Positions 46,472 to 57,949 of a stretch of 64,000 nt of DNA are shown here, one piece after another. The position numbers were made by a program, and so were the translations under genes. Below the pieces are notes generated by a model. It was not told the DNA's origin, did not search any database, and worked only from the letters and a program-made list of their open reading frames with translations. Origin of the DNA: Unio delphinus (taxonomy: Eukaryota; Mollusca; Bivalvia; Unionida; Unionidae); assembly GCA_029339505.1 (NCBI GenBank), contig JAQISU010000179.1, positions 5,579,501 through 5,643,500 on the forward strand, read 5' to 3'. The stretch's first letter is position 1, and every line of letters starts with the position of its first letter.

Positions 46472-48650
46472 TCTATGGATTTAGTACGTACAATCGTGAC
46501 GAAGAGTGCACCAAAGTCGTGTGAACTTGATCAAATTCCAACATCATCACTGCTTGAGTGCTTAAATCCAATATTGCTTTCACTAACTCATGTTACTAAT
46601 ACATCTCTCACATCCGGGGATTTCCCGTCATTGTAAAGTCTCTGCTGAAGAAATCAACACTCGACCATAACTATTTAAAGAACTGCCGACAAAGTTACTA
46701 ATCTCCCGTTCTAGGTTTTAAAAAAAACGGAGAAAAAGTTGTTCTAACCCAACTTATAAATCATCAGAATTCAAACAGTCTTTGTAGCAATGTACAGTCT
46801 TCATAGGGCCCTCGCCACAGTACTGAAACTACTCTTCTGAAAGTATTTAATGACATTCGCTCTGCTTTCGATAGCGGAATGATTACAGCCCTCACCCTCC
46901 TTGATTTGTCTCCAGCATTTGACACAATATAACATGATATATTATTTCACCGTACAGCATGTATTTGACATTCACAAGTTCTACTTAATCAACAGGACAC
47001 AAATTGTATCTGCAACTGGAATACACTCCAACCCAGTTGATCTATGTTGTGGTGCTCCACAGGGGTCTGTCTAGGAACTGTTCTCTTCATTATAGACACT
47101 AAGCCACTCTAAAGTGTCATACAGTAATACCTCGAACATTCGCGAGGTTAGGTTCCAGAACCCGTTGCGAATCAGGAGGAATCGCGAATGTTTGGTACGA
47201 GTCGCTAAAGATGCTAATATCTGCTTATTTCTAGAGTTTAAACCCTAAACGTGACACAAATCATGCTCCCAAAGCACTTAATTTAATGCGCTCTGACCCT
47301 ACACACCAACATAAATGTTCAAATATCAAAAATAGGGTGGCAAGAGTCAGAAGAAACTCGGACTAAATGGGTATTTGCCACACTAGCGCATTTACAGTAC
47401 GGTATACTAATATTACCCCAATACTAATTCATTGGCTGCCGTTTTCTTTTGCACTCACAGTAAGGTAAAACCAAGTAACGAATGGGAAATATTTTGCAGA
47501 TATGTGAAAAAATCGCGGATGCAAATTAGCTAGGTTCCAATGAAAATTTCGCGAATACGTGAATTCGCGAATCCAGAAACGTGAATGTTCGAAGTATTAC
47601 TAATATATCATCAAATAGTGTCTCACCAATTATACGCTGTTGTACGCCACCCGAATATACAAATCTAGCCACATAACTTAAGTTGATGCTACCATTAAAG
47701 GAGTAGAGAGGTGCATTTTTTATGTGAAATCATGGACGATACGTAACAAGCTGCATATGTAAGATGATAAAACTGAGGCCATTCTGATAACACCACAAAA
47801 ACTTTGCCATTCACATCCTTTACTCCAAAGAATAAATATCAGCATCACCAACATTAAATTCACATTGTCAGTTCGAATCGTAGGTGTTACTCTGGACAGT
47901 ATTCTAACATTGCACCAACATGTCATGAAAATATGCATGGCTGAATATCTTGAGCTGAGACGCACCAGCTCCATTCGCAAATGAATTTCAGCTGATGCCA
48001 CTAAAACACTTGTATGTTCATTAGCACTTTCAAGACTGGAGTATTGTATTTCAATTATGTCTGGTTCGTCTCAATATCTACTCCTGAAACTACAAAAAGT
48101 TCAAAACACAGCTGTTCAGATCATCCTTAGAGTACCACGATTAGAGCACATCTCCGCCCTGCTCTGTACCCTACCCTGGCAATCTATTCGATCCAGAACC
48201 AAACACAAAATGTGTTCTCTGTGCAACGTTTCACCGACGGATTCCAGTCCAACATACCTATTTGGCCTCACCCAAATGTACAAGTCAGTAAAATACTTAC
48301 ACTCCTCTTCATATGGACAACATTCTTTTGCATATCAGGACCAAACAACATGGAGTGAATTGCCTATTGAAATTAAACACAACGACACAGTGATCTCTTT
48401 CAAGAATGCTCTTAAAACTCACCTTGTTTGACTGCAAGAATAAGCTTAAAGACCTAATAATGTTTCCTACCTTAAATTATTTAAGCATATTTGGTATGTT
48501 TTCTAATTTGTATGGTGGATTTGTTTGTTTTGTTTTTTTTGTAGTCATATCATTATAGATGTTGTAAAGCGCTTAGAGTTTCTAAAGTTTATGGCGCTAT
48601 ATAAAGCACTCATTATTATTTTTGTAATTATTATTTTATTATTATTATTA

Positions 48651-48704
<54 letters not shown>
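46472..48704 (+). mobile_element. CR1/L2-type LINE, 5'-truncated, with decayed reverse transcriptase
   Basis: Translated pieces in order: KSCELDQIPTSSLLE near 46515, then LLDLSPAFDTI near 46900, GAPQGSV near 47055, HQLYA near 47625, a KTLVCSLALSRLEYC segment near 48005, and the open C-terminus 48057-48431 (LQKVQNTAVQIILR to FKNALKTHLV). These are the RT blocks and the C-terminal domain of CR1/L2-type LINEs. Several stops and shifts break the frame, and the YADD box reads YAVV, so it is inactive. The 3' tail has GTAAAGCGCTTAGAG, TGGCGCTATATAAA and an (ATT)n end (48611-48704). A MITE interrupts it at 47122. Confidence 0.85.
47122..47602. mobile_element. Pogo/Tigger-like MITE inserted in the LINE
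   Basis: The left end CAGTAATACCTCGAACATTC matches the inverse of the right end (AGTAATACTTCGAACATTCA) with few changes, and a TA flanks the left side. CGCGAA-rich internal sequence and subterminal GGTTCC on both sides resemble Tigger-type elements. LINE coding sequence resumes on the far side with NSVSHQLYA, confirming insertion. About 480 bp, no transposase. Confidence 0.75.
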
Positions 48705-49129
48705 GACCGAGTTCAATACAGTACTGATGTAAACGGAATTCAGCTACAACGTCGATGACAGATAAGAGATCACGTGCTTGCAGATTTATAATAAACAATG
48801 AAATCGAGTAAAACAAAACAAATTGTAGCTCCATATCCTTAGAGACCTTTACCATGATAGCTTGACAATATGTGTTTTGTTGGTTACGGAACTATGTCAC
48901 AACCTCTATTACTTCGGACTCTGGTCTTCTCGTTTCATTTCTTATCAAAGGTTATAATGCGTGTGTTACATTATTGAGCAAATTCCATGGGGTATGTATG
49001 TAATAGCCTATACCGGAGTTTACCGAAAATTCCCCCAAAAAATACATTAGTCTAATTATCCAGGATGGTTCGCACACGTAGCTATTTGAGTATTGTATGG
49101 ATGTGAAATTAACATAACTCGCAATAGTA
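48705..49129. other. Intergenic stretch, nothing recognised
   Basis: No gene or repeat family recognised. Confidence 0.4.
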
Positions 49130-49499
49130 CAACAAAACCAAAACTTCTACCACAAAACTTAGTGGCGTCTTGCGTTCATCGTTCATTCATTCTAAATTGA
49201 ATTTGAACCAATGTCGACCATTCTTCTTCGAAGGTCGCAAAACTTCGACGTAACTAAAGACAGGTATTTCTTTCGAAGCGGTCACACGTATAAAATTCTT
49301 TTTCGCAACTCTAGGAATTAGATATTGAAGTCATACATTTTCGGGTTCCTGACTGTAAAAATGCCACGGATCAGCCAAAAAGTCATAAACTGGATGCTTG
49401 ATTTTAATGTCTTTACAGAAGTATTGATACAAGCATAAGTTTATATGTGTTAGTGAAATTTACTATTGTGTGGTTTAAAGATGTATTTAAAACTCATCC

Positions 49500-49692
49500 T
49501 AGGATTTATATAGCGTATATAGCGGCCATTGCATTTGGTGGATGAAGCATACTGAATGACACGGGAAGAACCACAGACCCACGGGTAGCATACTGTTAAG
49601 TATACTCGCATGCACACGTTTGTCGAGCAGAGACTTTATCCCACGTGACCGGAAGTGAGATGTGTGACTGGTCTGTAAAGGTCAAATCCTTA
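49500..49692 (-). mobile_element. Diverged tRNA-derived SINE, family B
   Basis: On the minus strand: head with GAGTAGTCTAAGG, then CCCGTGGGTCTGTGGTTCTTCCC and GGCCGCTATATACGC. It lies in the duplicated tract; its counterpart is at 51970-52165, so it predates the duplication. Confidence 0.6.
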
Positions 49693-49865
49693 GACTACTC
49701 GGATCCTAAAAGAAAATCATCATATCACTAACTGAATCAGACACAGAAGTATAAAAGCGCATTTAATGCAAATATTTTCTGCCTATTAATATTGTCACAA
49801 GGTTTACGATCGCGATGATGAAAGTCAACATATTTCTGTAAATAAATACTTTCTTTAAGTTTGTT

Positions 49866-50186
49866 TGTTTCTTAAATTAGGATTTTTAAGGAAGCTTTAA
49901 TTATGTTTCAGTCATATCGCTACGATGTCTGAAGTGAGGCAGTTTATAGTGATGTCGAGCACTGGTGCATCATGCCGCAGACAAGTAGCATGATGTCCCA
50001 CCTAGTCACATTATCCTGACACAAGGACGACAAGTCTTAACACTAACCTCTTAACGCTGAGCGCCAAGCGAGGCAGCTGTTAGTACCATTTTTGTAATTA
50101 TTTGGTATGAATGAGCTGGGGATCGAACCCACGACCTCCCGCTTCCGCGGCCAACGCTCTAACTACTAGGCCACCTGAGTGGTCAT
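49866..50186 (-). mobile_element. tRNA-derived SINE, family A, full copy
   Basis: Minus-strand head (box B-like GGGTTCGATCCCCAGC near 50120), body with GCTTGGCGCTCAGCG and CATCATGC, and end TCGTAGCGATATGACTGAAA plus (CAAA)n. It is absent from the duplicated counterpart at 52310, so it inserted later. Confidence 0.85.
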
Positions 50187-51969
50187 TTCCTTTTGGATTG
50201 ATGATCTAGATCATAGATATTCAACTAATATCTACTTCGTTATTTGCATGTAACTTCCAACGTCGGTTTGTCGTGCATTGATGTCATTCTGACGGGTTTT
50301 CATGATATGCAGAACCATTCTCTACTATTTTGAAGTCTCAGTCCGAAATGTTGTAATATGGACGAATACAGTGCAGTGAAAAATAAATGAGTTGCACATT
50401 AAGGGCTTCTTTTCAATAGGTTTACACCTGTGCAGTGCCACTGAAAAATAACATTTTGACTTTATATCCAGGTATTATATTTACACAATTTTCTTTCAAC
50501 TCTACAAAACATTTATCCCTATTTTCAATAGCAGTTTAGAGTATGAAATATCGTGTCTTTATTTTCTTTAATCGGACATGTATTTTCCCATCACTGCTGA
50601 TTCCCATGTAAAAAATAATAGTGAAAAGTAACAGCAACCATTTTATTCAACAGCTGAATGGCATTTGATATTTGGATCTAAAGAGGGCCGTTTTAACGGA
50701 AGCATGTCATTTGTTAATGCAGATATCTTTCAAGTTTTCAGCGGGCATTCGAGGACATTGTTTTGGGTGCGTGTATAGCCAGCTTCTAAGTAGACTTACA
50801 GTACAACACTAGCAATAAAGCACAAATCCTGTAAATGGGGAGCTGCCTAAAAAAATATTTCCGTTGTCCTAGGCTACAACTGTTTGCAGGAGCAAGATTT
50901 ACCTATTCTCCGAAAAGTACATCCTTGATTGGAGTTGTGTCGTCAGTAAGTTTTGTAAACGCATGCTGTCATCATTTTACACCAAATACACACATATTGG
51001 AAAACTGTTTGCTGATATTACTGACATGTGAATATGCTCCGTCCGATATAATGCTTAGAATTTCCGAATTTGATTTTGTAAATTATTGAATGCTACATAT
51101 TTAATGCTGCTGAAATGCATTTAACCCTTCAAACCTTTCACGAGAGGTTGTATAGCATTTTGCTTCCAAAGTATATGAAAAGTACTACAAATAGGTACAG
51201 AAACATCCATAAAATGTAATTTTGTACAGTTTACTATCATATTTCGTAAGTATTAAATAGCAGCTGACCTGAAAGTCACCACCTCTGTATATTGACCGAC
51301 ATGTTTCACAATGGTCAGAGTACATGTATTTCATTGGACTCATCAAACGTTTGTTTCTGAAAGTGGTTATCTAATATTACTGTATAATACAAATTTGGGT
51401 TATGGTGTAATAACGACCACATTAAAGTTGTTTAATTTTAAATGTTTATCTGGTATAGCTTCATCTCATTAGCTACAAGAAATACGTGGAGAAAACACTG
51501 CACAGCCAAAGGTGCTGGATGTCATCGGCCTGATTATTCATTCAGGTGAAACGCGTCTTGTGCTTATTGTCTGCAACCTAAGCCAGGTGTTATTCACAAA
51601 GTGTTTTTCGAATTTAAACAGGAATTATGTTTACATCATAGCTGTAATCAGAAGAATTTGTGTCAAGAAGTACTGTACTGGGATTGTTTAGTATGCTGCC
51701 TTGCTAGTTGCCAAAATGAGACACTAATTAAAGTTACAACAATTTCAGACACAGAAGACAACCAGAGATATAAAATTTTTAAAGTTGAGAAATCATTGGT
51801 TCTGGATATAACATCAAGGTAGTCGACATGCATTACATAGCAAGACTTATCCAAGAAAAAGCTTCATTAATAATTAATTAATTAATAACTATTTGTCAAT
51901 TTTTTTTTATACTTTTGAATAATAATGCCAGGAACAAATGAAGTGCAACAGCGTGCAACATACAAGGAA

Positions 51970-52165
51970 TGTTATACATGGCAACCAGTAATTTTGTTGA
52001 AGGAAACACACAAACTGACACAGTAAAAACCACAGACCCACGGGAAACCATTTTCTAGTACACCTACGTTCGTCGAGCAGAGCGCTGATCTCGCGTCGAC
52101 ACAGTTGATATGTATTAATGATCTGTAAAGGCGATCGGCATCGACAATTCGGTCATGCATGTACC
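51970..52165 (-). mobile_element. Diverged tRNA-derived SINE, family B
   Basis: On the minus strand: CGAACGTAGGTGTACT, CCCGTGGGTCTGTGGTTTTT and an end near ACTGGTTGCCATGTATAAC. It corresponds to 49500-49692. Confidence 0.55.
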
Positions 52166-52220
52166 TAAATCAAAGTCATCAAAATAGCAAATGAAGCAAG
52201 TGCAGACGTTTAGAAGCGCA

Positions 52221-52223
<3 letters not shown>

Positions 52224-52304
<81 letters not shown>
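52224..52304. repeat. (AT)n microsatellite
   Basis: An uninterrupted AT run of about 80 bp at a spot where copy 1 of the duplication has none. Confidence 0.95.
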
Positions 52305-52309
<5 letters not shown>

Positions 52310-52689
52310 GTGAAATACAGATTTCTGTAATTAAATATTTCCTTTGGTGACTGATGATCTCGATTATATCCAACTATCTACTATATGGATGTAACTTCCA
52401 AAATCATTCCGTCGTCAAATGACATGACCATGAAATGGTCTGTAATGAGATACAAACATTAGTCATTTAATGACAATAATGTTGCATATTACGGGCTTTT
52501 TGTATTGTTTTTAATAGCAGATATCTCTCATGACGTTTTCCACCGGACAATCGATGCTATAGTTTAGGACGTGTGAATCGCCAGTTTCTGAGTTGAGACG
52601 TACAAGCAAACATCGCATATATGACACATGCATGTAAATAGGAGACTCCCTTCCCAAAAACGAAATCAGAATTTTCCCGTGTTCTTGGT

Positions 52690-52716
52690 CACACACACAC
52701 ACACACACACACACAC
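52690..52716. repeat. (CA)n microsatellite
   Basis: Thirteen CA units. Confidence 0.95.
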
Positions 52717-53235
52717 TTGTTTCAAAGCTGTCTGCTGAGACTACTGATATATGAACATGCTCAGGCATAATGTTGAGATTTTACAAAACTGAAATGTTAT
52801 GTAAACTTATTTGTTTGATCCAGCAAACTTCTCACAAGATGTTCTATCTAGATGTTTTGTTTCTTTCAAGATGACAAGAAAAACTATTTTGTGCTAAAAC
52901 TTTCAAACATTGTTATCTTTTACATGATTAAACTTTAAGCATAATTTCATATAAAATTTATAGATTGTAGTATTTCCATGGCTAAAAAAGGAAAGGGGTT
53001 TCCTTTCGACGATAGTCATGATGGTCACATTATCTCGAATAATATTTACAGCTATACATTTTGAAGTTTGCACTTTTATAAAATGGACAATTATATGACG
53101 GACTGAAAAAATGGTTGATTTCAATTTAATGTTAGGTTTAATGTTTTAATAGTTTATCTACATATTATTGTATACATTGCCGGTTGGACGTCAATGCTTC
53201 CTTACATTTAACGACATCGTTCAAAATCATCAGGA

Positions 53236-53550
53236 ACCGCTCCTGTTACCTAGTGGTTAGAGCGTCCGCCGCGGAAGTGGGAAGTCGTGGGTTCGATCCC
53301 CGGCTGAGTCATACCAAAGACTTACAAAAATGGTACTAACAGCTGCCTCGCTTGGCACTCAGCATTAAGAGGTTAGTGCTAGTACTGGTCGGCCTGGTGT
53401 CAGGATAATGTGACTGGGTTCGACATCATGCTACATGTCTGTTACATGATGCCCCAGTGCTAGATATCACTATAAACTGCCTCACTGCAGACATCGTAGC
53501 GATATGACTGAAAAATTGTTAAAGCTACGTTAAAGATCTTAATACAGCAC
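53236..53550 (+). mobile_element. tRNA-derived SINE, family A, plus strand, full copy
   Basis: Head: ACCTAGTGGTTAGAGCGTCC (box A-like) and GTGGGTTCGATCCCCGGC (box B-like). Body: CATACCAAAGACTTACAAAA, GTGTCAGGATAATGTGACTG. End: CATCGTAGCGATATGACTGA and AAAGCTACGTTAAAGATC. This is the clearest single copy of the family in the window. The name of the family is not certain to me. Confidence 0.88.
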
Positions 53551-54274
53551 AACCAAAATATCTATCACAAAGCATAAAGACATCATTCTTTTATCTTTCA
53601 TTCATTCCAATTTTAATTTTAACCAATATCGACCAGTCTTCTTTCAAGGTCGTAAAACTTCGACATAACTCAGATCATATATTTCTCTCGAACTGATTCA
53701 TCAGGTACAACATTCTATTAAATAATGTCACCAATCAAGTCATAATTTCAGGAAATGACTTTGAACATGCCATGATTCAGGTCTTGTTATAAATTTTCGG
53801 TGTCTTGCTAGAAAAATACAACAAATCATAGTTTGAAGACATAGATTATGGGCCTAAATATAAAAATTCCATGAAGGTTTTGAAGTCACAAATTCGGTGG
53901 ACCCCCTTTCAACATGCTAATATTTAGGTATTAAAGTCGTATATTTAGTGCCTATGCAATGAATGAGGTTAAGGAATAAATCAGGAGTCCGACATTAAAC
54001 ATGTAATGAACACGGTCTTGACTTAAACAATGCAATGAACAAGATTTGGAATTAATACATTCTGGGTCCGACATTAAAAGTGCATGACTGTGGAGATGAG
54101 GATGAATTTGATGACATAATTGCGGGCCTAACTTTAAGCATGCTATGAATGAGGTCTTGAATTAATAAATTTGCGGGCCTAAGTTTATAAATACTATGAA
54201 TGATGTCTTCAATTAATAAATTGGTGAGCCTCACTTTAAAAATATCCTAAACACAATCTTGACTCATAATTTTA

Positions 54275-54870
54275 GCGCTTGACTTAAAAAATGCCATTAT
54301 ACGATCTTGAAGTAATACATTACTGTGCGCGAGGTTAAATATGCCATTATACGATCTGAAGTAATAGATTTCTGTGCCTGAGGTTAAATATGCCATTATA
54401 CGATCTTGAAGTAATACATTTCCCTGCCTGAGATTAAATATGCCATTATACGATCTTGAAGTAATATATTGCTGTGCGCGAGGTTAAATATGCCATTATA
54501 CGATCTTGAAGTAATACATTTCTGTGCCTGAGGTTAAATATGCCATTATACGATCTTGAAGTAATACATTTCTGTGCCTGAGGTTAAATATGCCATTATA
54601 CGATTTTGAAGTAATACATTTCTGGACCCGAGGTTAAATATGCCATTATACGATCTTGAAGTAATAAATTTCTGTGCCCGAGGTTAAATATGCCATTATA
54701 CGATCTTGAAGTAATACATTTCTGTGCCCGAGGTTAAATATGCCATTATACGATTTTGAAGTAATATATTTCTGGGCCCAAGGTTAAATATGCCATGATA
54801 CGATCTTAAATTAATATATTTCTGGGCCCGAGGTTAAATATGCCATTATACGATCTTGAAGTCATGCATT
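54275..54870. repeat. Homogeneous 50-bp minisatellite core, about 12 copies
   Basis: Exactly 50-bp units with AGGTTAAATATGCCATTATA, CGATCTTGAAGTAATACATT and TCTGTGCC. Differences are mostly single bases. Confidence 0.95.
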
Positions 54871-55429
54871 AGGTGCCTTACTTTCAAAATGCCATGAATA
54901 CGACCTCCAAGTCATTATTTTCGGGGCTTAACCGTACCAATATCATCAAAACAATGTGCAAGTCAAACCTTAGGGGCCTAACTTTGAAAACCCATGAATA
55001 TAATCTAGAAGTCTACTTCGGGCTTGACTTGAAAAGTGTCATTATCAGATCTGGAAGACATACATTCGGTCCCTGATTTCAGTGTCGGCACAAATAATGG
55101 ATGTGTGCATACTCTTTTATGTGCAAATTAAATTTGTTAATGTGGAATTTCACACCATTTTTAGCACATGATAGTCTTTACATGGCGGCCAGTATATTTG
55201 TTTGAAGAAATACAGTAGTATATCCGGTCCAATTTTGGGAAAATGTCACGAATAAAGTCTTGAAATGATAAATTTTTGGCATAATGTTGAAAATGTTATG
55301 AATCATGTCTTTATGTTCTACGTTTGAGGGCCGACTTTGAAAACGCTATGAATCAATCACTGACGTCATAAATTGCTGCCTTGACTTTAAAAATATAGTG
55401 TATTACGTCATGGCTACGGCGTTTCAAGG

Positions 55430-55770
55430 CTAACAACATCCATGGGCTGGCTTTCCAGGACTTTTTCCTTCTTTTCCATGTTCACAACCCCTCAACATGA
55501 CGATATGGGAAAACTATTTTTCACTCGTCATTACTTGCTGCCATTGCACCTCTAGTACACTGCTTCCGACTGGTTGATAGGGTTGAGTGTGTGTTGGGTC
55601 CATTCTCACTCACCCAAAAGTCTTTCATTCATGTCGATAGTCCCTCAACAGGGACGCGACATGACGACCAAACTAGAAATGACCGTGGGGATGTGGCACC
55701 ATTCCTTTCCCACGGGATAATTTAAATAGCCAAATGTGTTGGCATTAAACAGTGATACATGTACGTAGTG
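55430..55770. other. 340-bp insertion in the 50-bp repeat field, possibly an old SINE
   Basis: The repeat pattern stops at TACGGCGTTTC and resumes near 55795. The stretch is GC-richer and ends GTGTTGGCATTAAACAGTGA, similar to SINE 3' ends. No clear tRNA boxes. Confidence 0.3.
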
Positions 55771-56179
55771 TACGCACAGCACTTTAATTCAAATTTCGAT
55801 TTGTCACGAAGTCATAAATTCATTGCCTCATTTAAAAATTCCATCAGTACAATCTTTAAGTATACATTCGGGGCCTAACTTTGGATACGTCACGAAACTG
55901 GTCTTGGGGTCATCAATTAGCGGCCCGACTTTGCAAATGCTATGCGTTGATTCTTAAAGTAATAAATTCGGGTCCTGACTTTAAAAATGCCATGAAACAG
56001 TTTTTCTTTAAGTCTTAGATTCTGTGCCAAACTTTGAAAAATACCATGAATCGGATTTTGAAATCATAAATATGGGGCATAACTTTGAAAATGCGCTGTA
56101 TAATGTAATACATAATGCTGTTATTTTACGAAATTTAAATTTTATGTAAAGAATTGAGCTCCCTTTTCAATGCTTATAA

Positions 56180-56960
56180 ATTTTTTTTACCTTTCAAAGC
56201 TCTCACTGAACATTGTAAGGCTCTTTATTTCAATATTTCAAAAACGTATTATAAATTCTTGCTGAAACATCAAAATATTCTAATCTCTTATAAAATACGA
56301 TCATATTTCATGAATATTAAATAGCAATTTACCTTAAAGTAAACACTTGTATGTTTATTGACCTACGTATTTCAAAAGGATCAGAGTGTTTCATTAGCAT
56401 TTTAGCATAAACTGGGCATCATCTCATTAAACGTTTCTTTTGGTAATTAATATTTATAATTAAATGTACGGTACATTTGAAGCAATCACATTAAAGTTTA
56501 ATTTCCAATAGTTTGTCTGGTATGGCTTCATTTCATTAGCTGCAAGAAATAGGTGAAACAAAATGAAACAGCCAAAGGTATCAGGATGCCATCGACCTGA
56601 TTATTCATTCAGGTGAAACGCGTCTTGTAAATATTCTGCGTAACCTAAGCCACTTGTTATTCATCGTGTTTTTTTTTTAATTCAAAATTTACATAGATAT
56701 TAGATTGGCGCCATATCAATAAATAGACGAATCTGTGTCAATAAACGAAACAAGTATGGAATTTGCAACATGCTGACCTTACTAATGGTCATAGTGAGAT
56801 CATTATTAAAATTACTATAATGTAAGAGACGGTAAAGGAAAACCAGAGTTACGAAACATTTCACGTTGGCAAGCATTGGTTCTGGAGATGAATTTAATGT
56901 TTAGGGCATGCATGCAAGACTTAGCCAAGAACATTTGTTCCATGCTGATAAAAGAAAGAA
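56180..56960. repeat. Mosaic old duplication, copy 3 (of 51130-51880)
   Basis: Aligned blocks: AAATAGCA at 51255/56320, GTTTGTCTGGTATGGCTTCAT at 51448/56505, a 33-bp identical core at 51526/56597, and GCATTGGTTCTGG at 51793/56873. Confidence 0.75.
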
Positions 56961-57949
56961 TAGTTGTCAAGTGATCCTGAATTTTAGATAACACTAATAA
57001 TTTAAACTGAATGTTCTTTGTCAGCGTGTAACTTAGACGTCTCAGAGATAAACGCATCGTACCTGTTAAGTAGACCCTGTTAAAAAATACACAATTCATC
57101 ATAGTCCATAAATGATCATAAGTAACACTCGATTGTGTTGAAAGTTACTATTGGTATACAAATATATTTGTTATTACTACAAGATTTTAATAATATAATG
57201 ACATGGTTTCTTCCTGCGTGCAATTGTGTTTAAAATAAGAATGTACACTGGTAGTACGAGTAATTCAATGCCATACTCCCTTGGTGTGTTGAATATATTT
57301 GTATTTCAAAGTATATAGGCGATAAAAGTAAACATCTGCGACCCACCTCGGTGTTATCAAAAGTAAAACGTGTAATGTGTTGTCTGTCCCTGTATATGAT
57401 ATCACAAAGGCCTTGCGTGACATTCCTTCTAATTCAAACATCTGCTCTACCTAAGGAATGCATTAGACGTGACAAAAAAAAAATATAATAATTATATTAT
57501 AATTTTTTTTACAACATTGAAAAATAAGCCTTTAATTCTGTTTAAAAGTTTAAAAGTGCGTGTTCGTGGGTCTGGTTTTATATAGAGATCGGAATATAGA
57601 TGTTTGTTTACTTTTGGATACATTTATCACGAAATGAAACAATATTGGCGTGCCTCTGGGAACGAGAAATGCGCATTTCTCTGAAATTAAATTTAGTCAT
57701 ACAAATATATGACGGTCACCAACATTTTACGTCAATACGAAGACCGCATAATAGGATGAAAGAAAACGTATTCGACATTTTAGTAAACTAGTATTTTTGT
57801 TAATTGCATCGAAGTTACAAACATTTGCTGTCTTTAAATATTATTTAAAGTTTGATGATTACGCTAACAAAGATTATTAGTAATTGCGTTCCAGTTTTCA
57901 AGACATAACTCATCGAAAATTTACAGACACAGTTGTCGTAAAATCTGCA
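56961..57949. other. Intergenic stretch, nothing recognised
   Basis: Contains a short A/T palindrome near 57473-57512. No gene recognised. Confidence 0.4.

Larger units (their letters stand above)
49130..51900. repeat. Mosaic old duplication, copy 1
   Basis: Parts match downstream DNA in direct orientation: 49130-49330 with 53555-53740 (ACCAAT-TCGACCA, AAAACTTCGAC-TAACT); 49500-51190 with 51960-52870 (AAGCGCATTTAAT, ACTGTTTGCTGATATTACTG); 51130-51880 with 56180-56960. Identity by eye is about 65-80%. Confidence 0.7.
51960..52870. repeat. Mosaic old duplication, copy 2 (of 49500-51190)
   Basis: Shorter than copy 1 because it lacks the family A SINE and has other deletions. It contains the family B SINE at 51970-52165, the (AT)n at 52224-52304 and the (CA)n at 52690-52716. 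Confidence 0.65.
53780..56110. repeat. Large field of diverged ~50-bp repeats
   Basis: Units of about 50-70 bp share GGGCCTAACTTTGAAAATGC, CATGAAT-CGATCTTGAAGTC and ATAAATT. The homogeneous core is at 54275-54870. The field is interrupted by a family B SINE tail (55139-55210) and a 340-bp unrelated stretch (55430-55770). Confidence 0.8.

Noticed and set aside
48525..48855. Poly-Tyr and poly-Asn open frames on the two strands
   Set aside because: Translation of the (ATT)n tail of the LINE.
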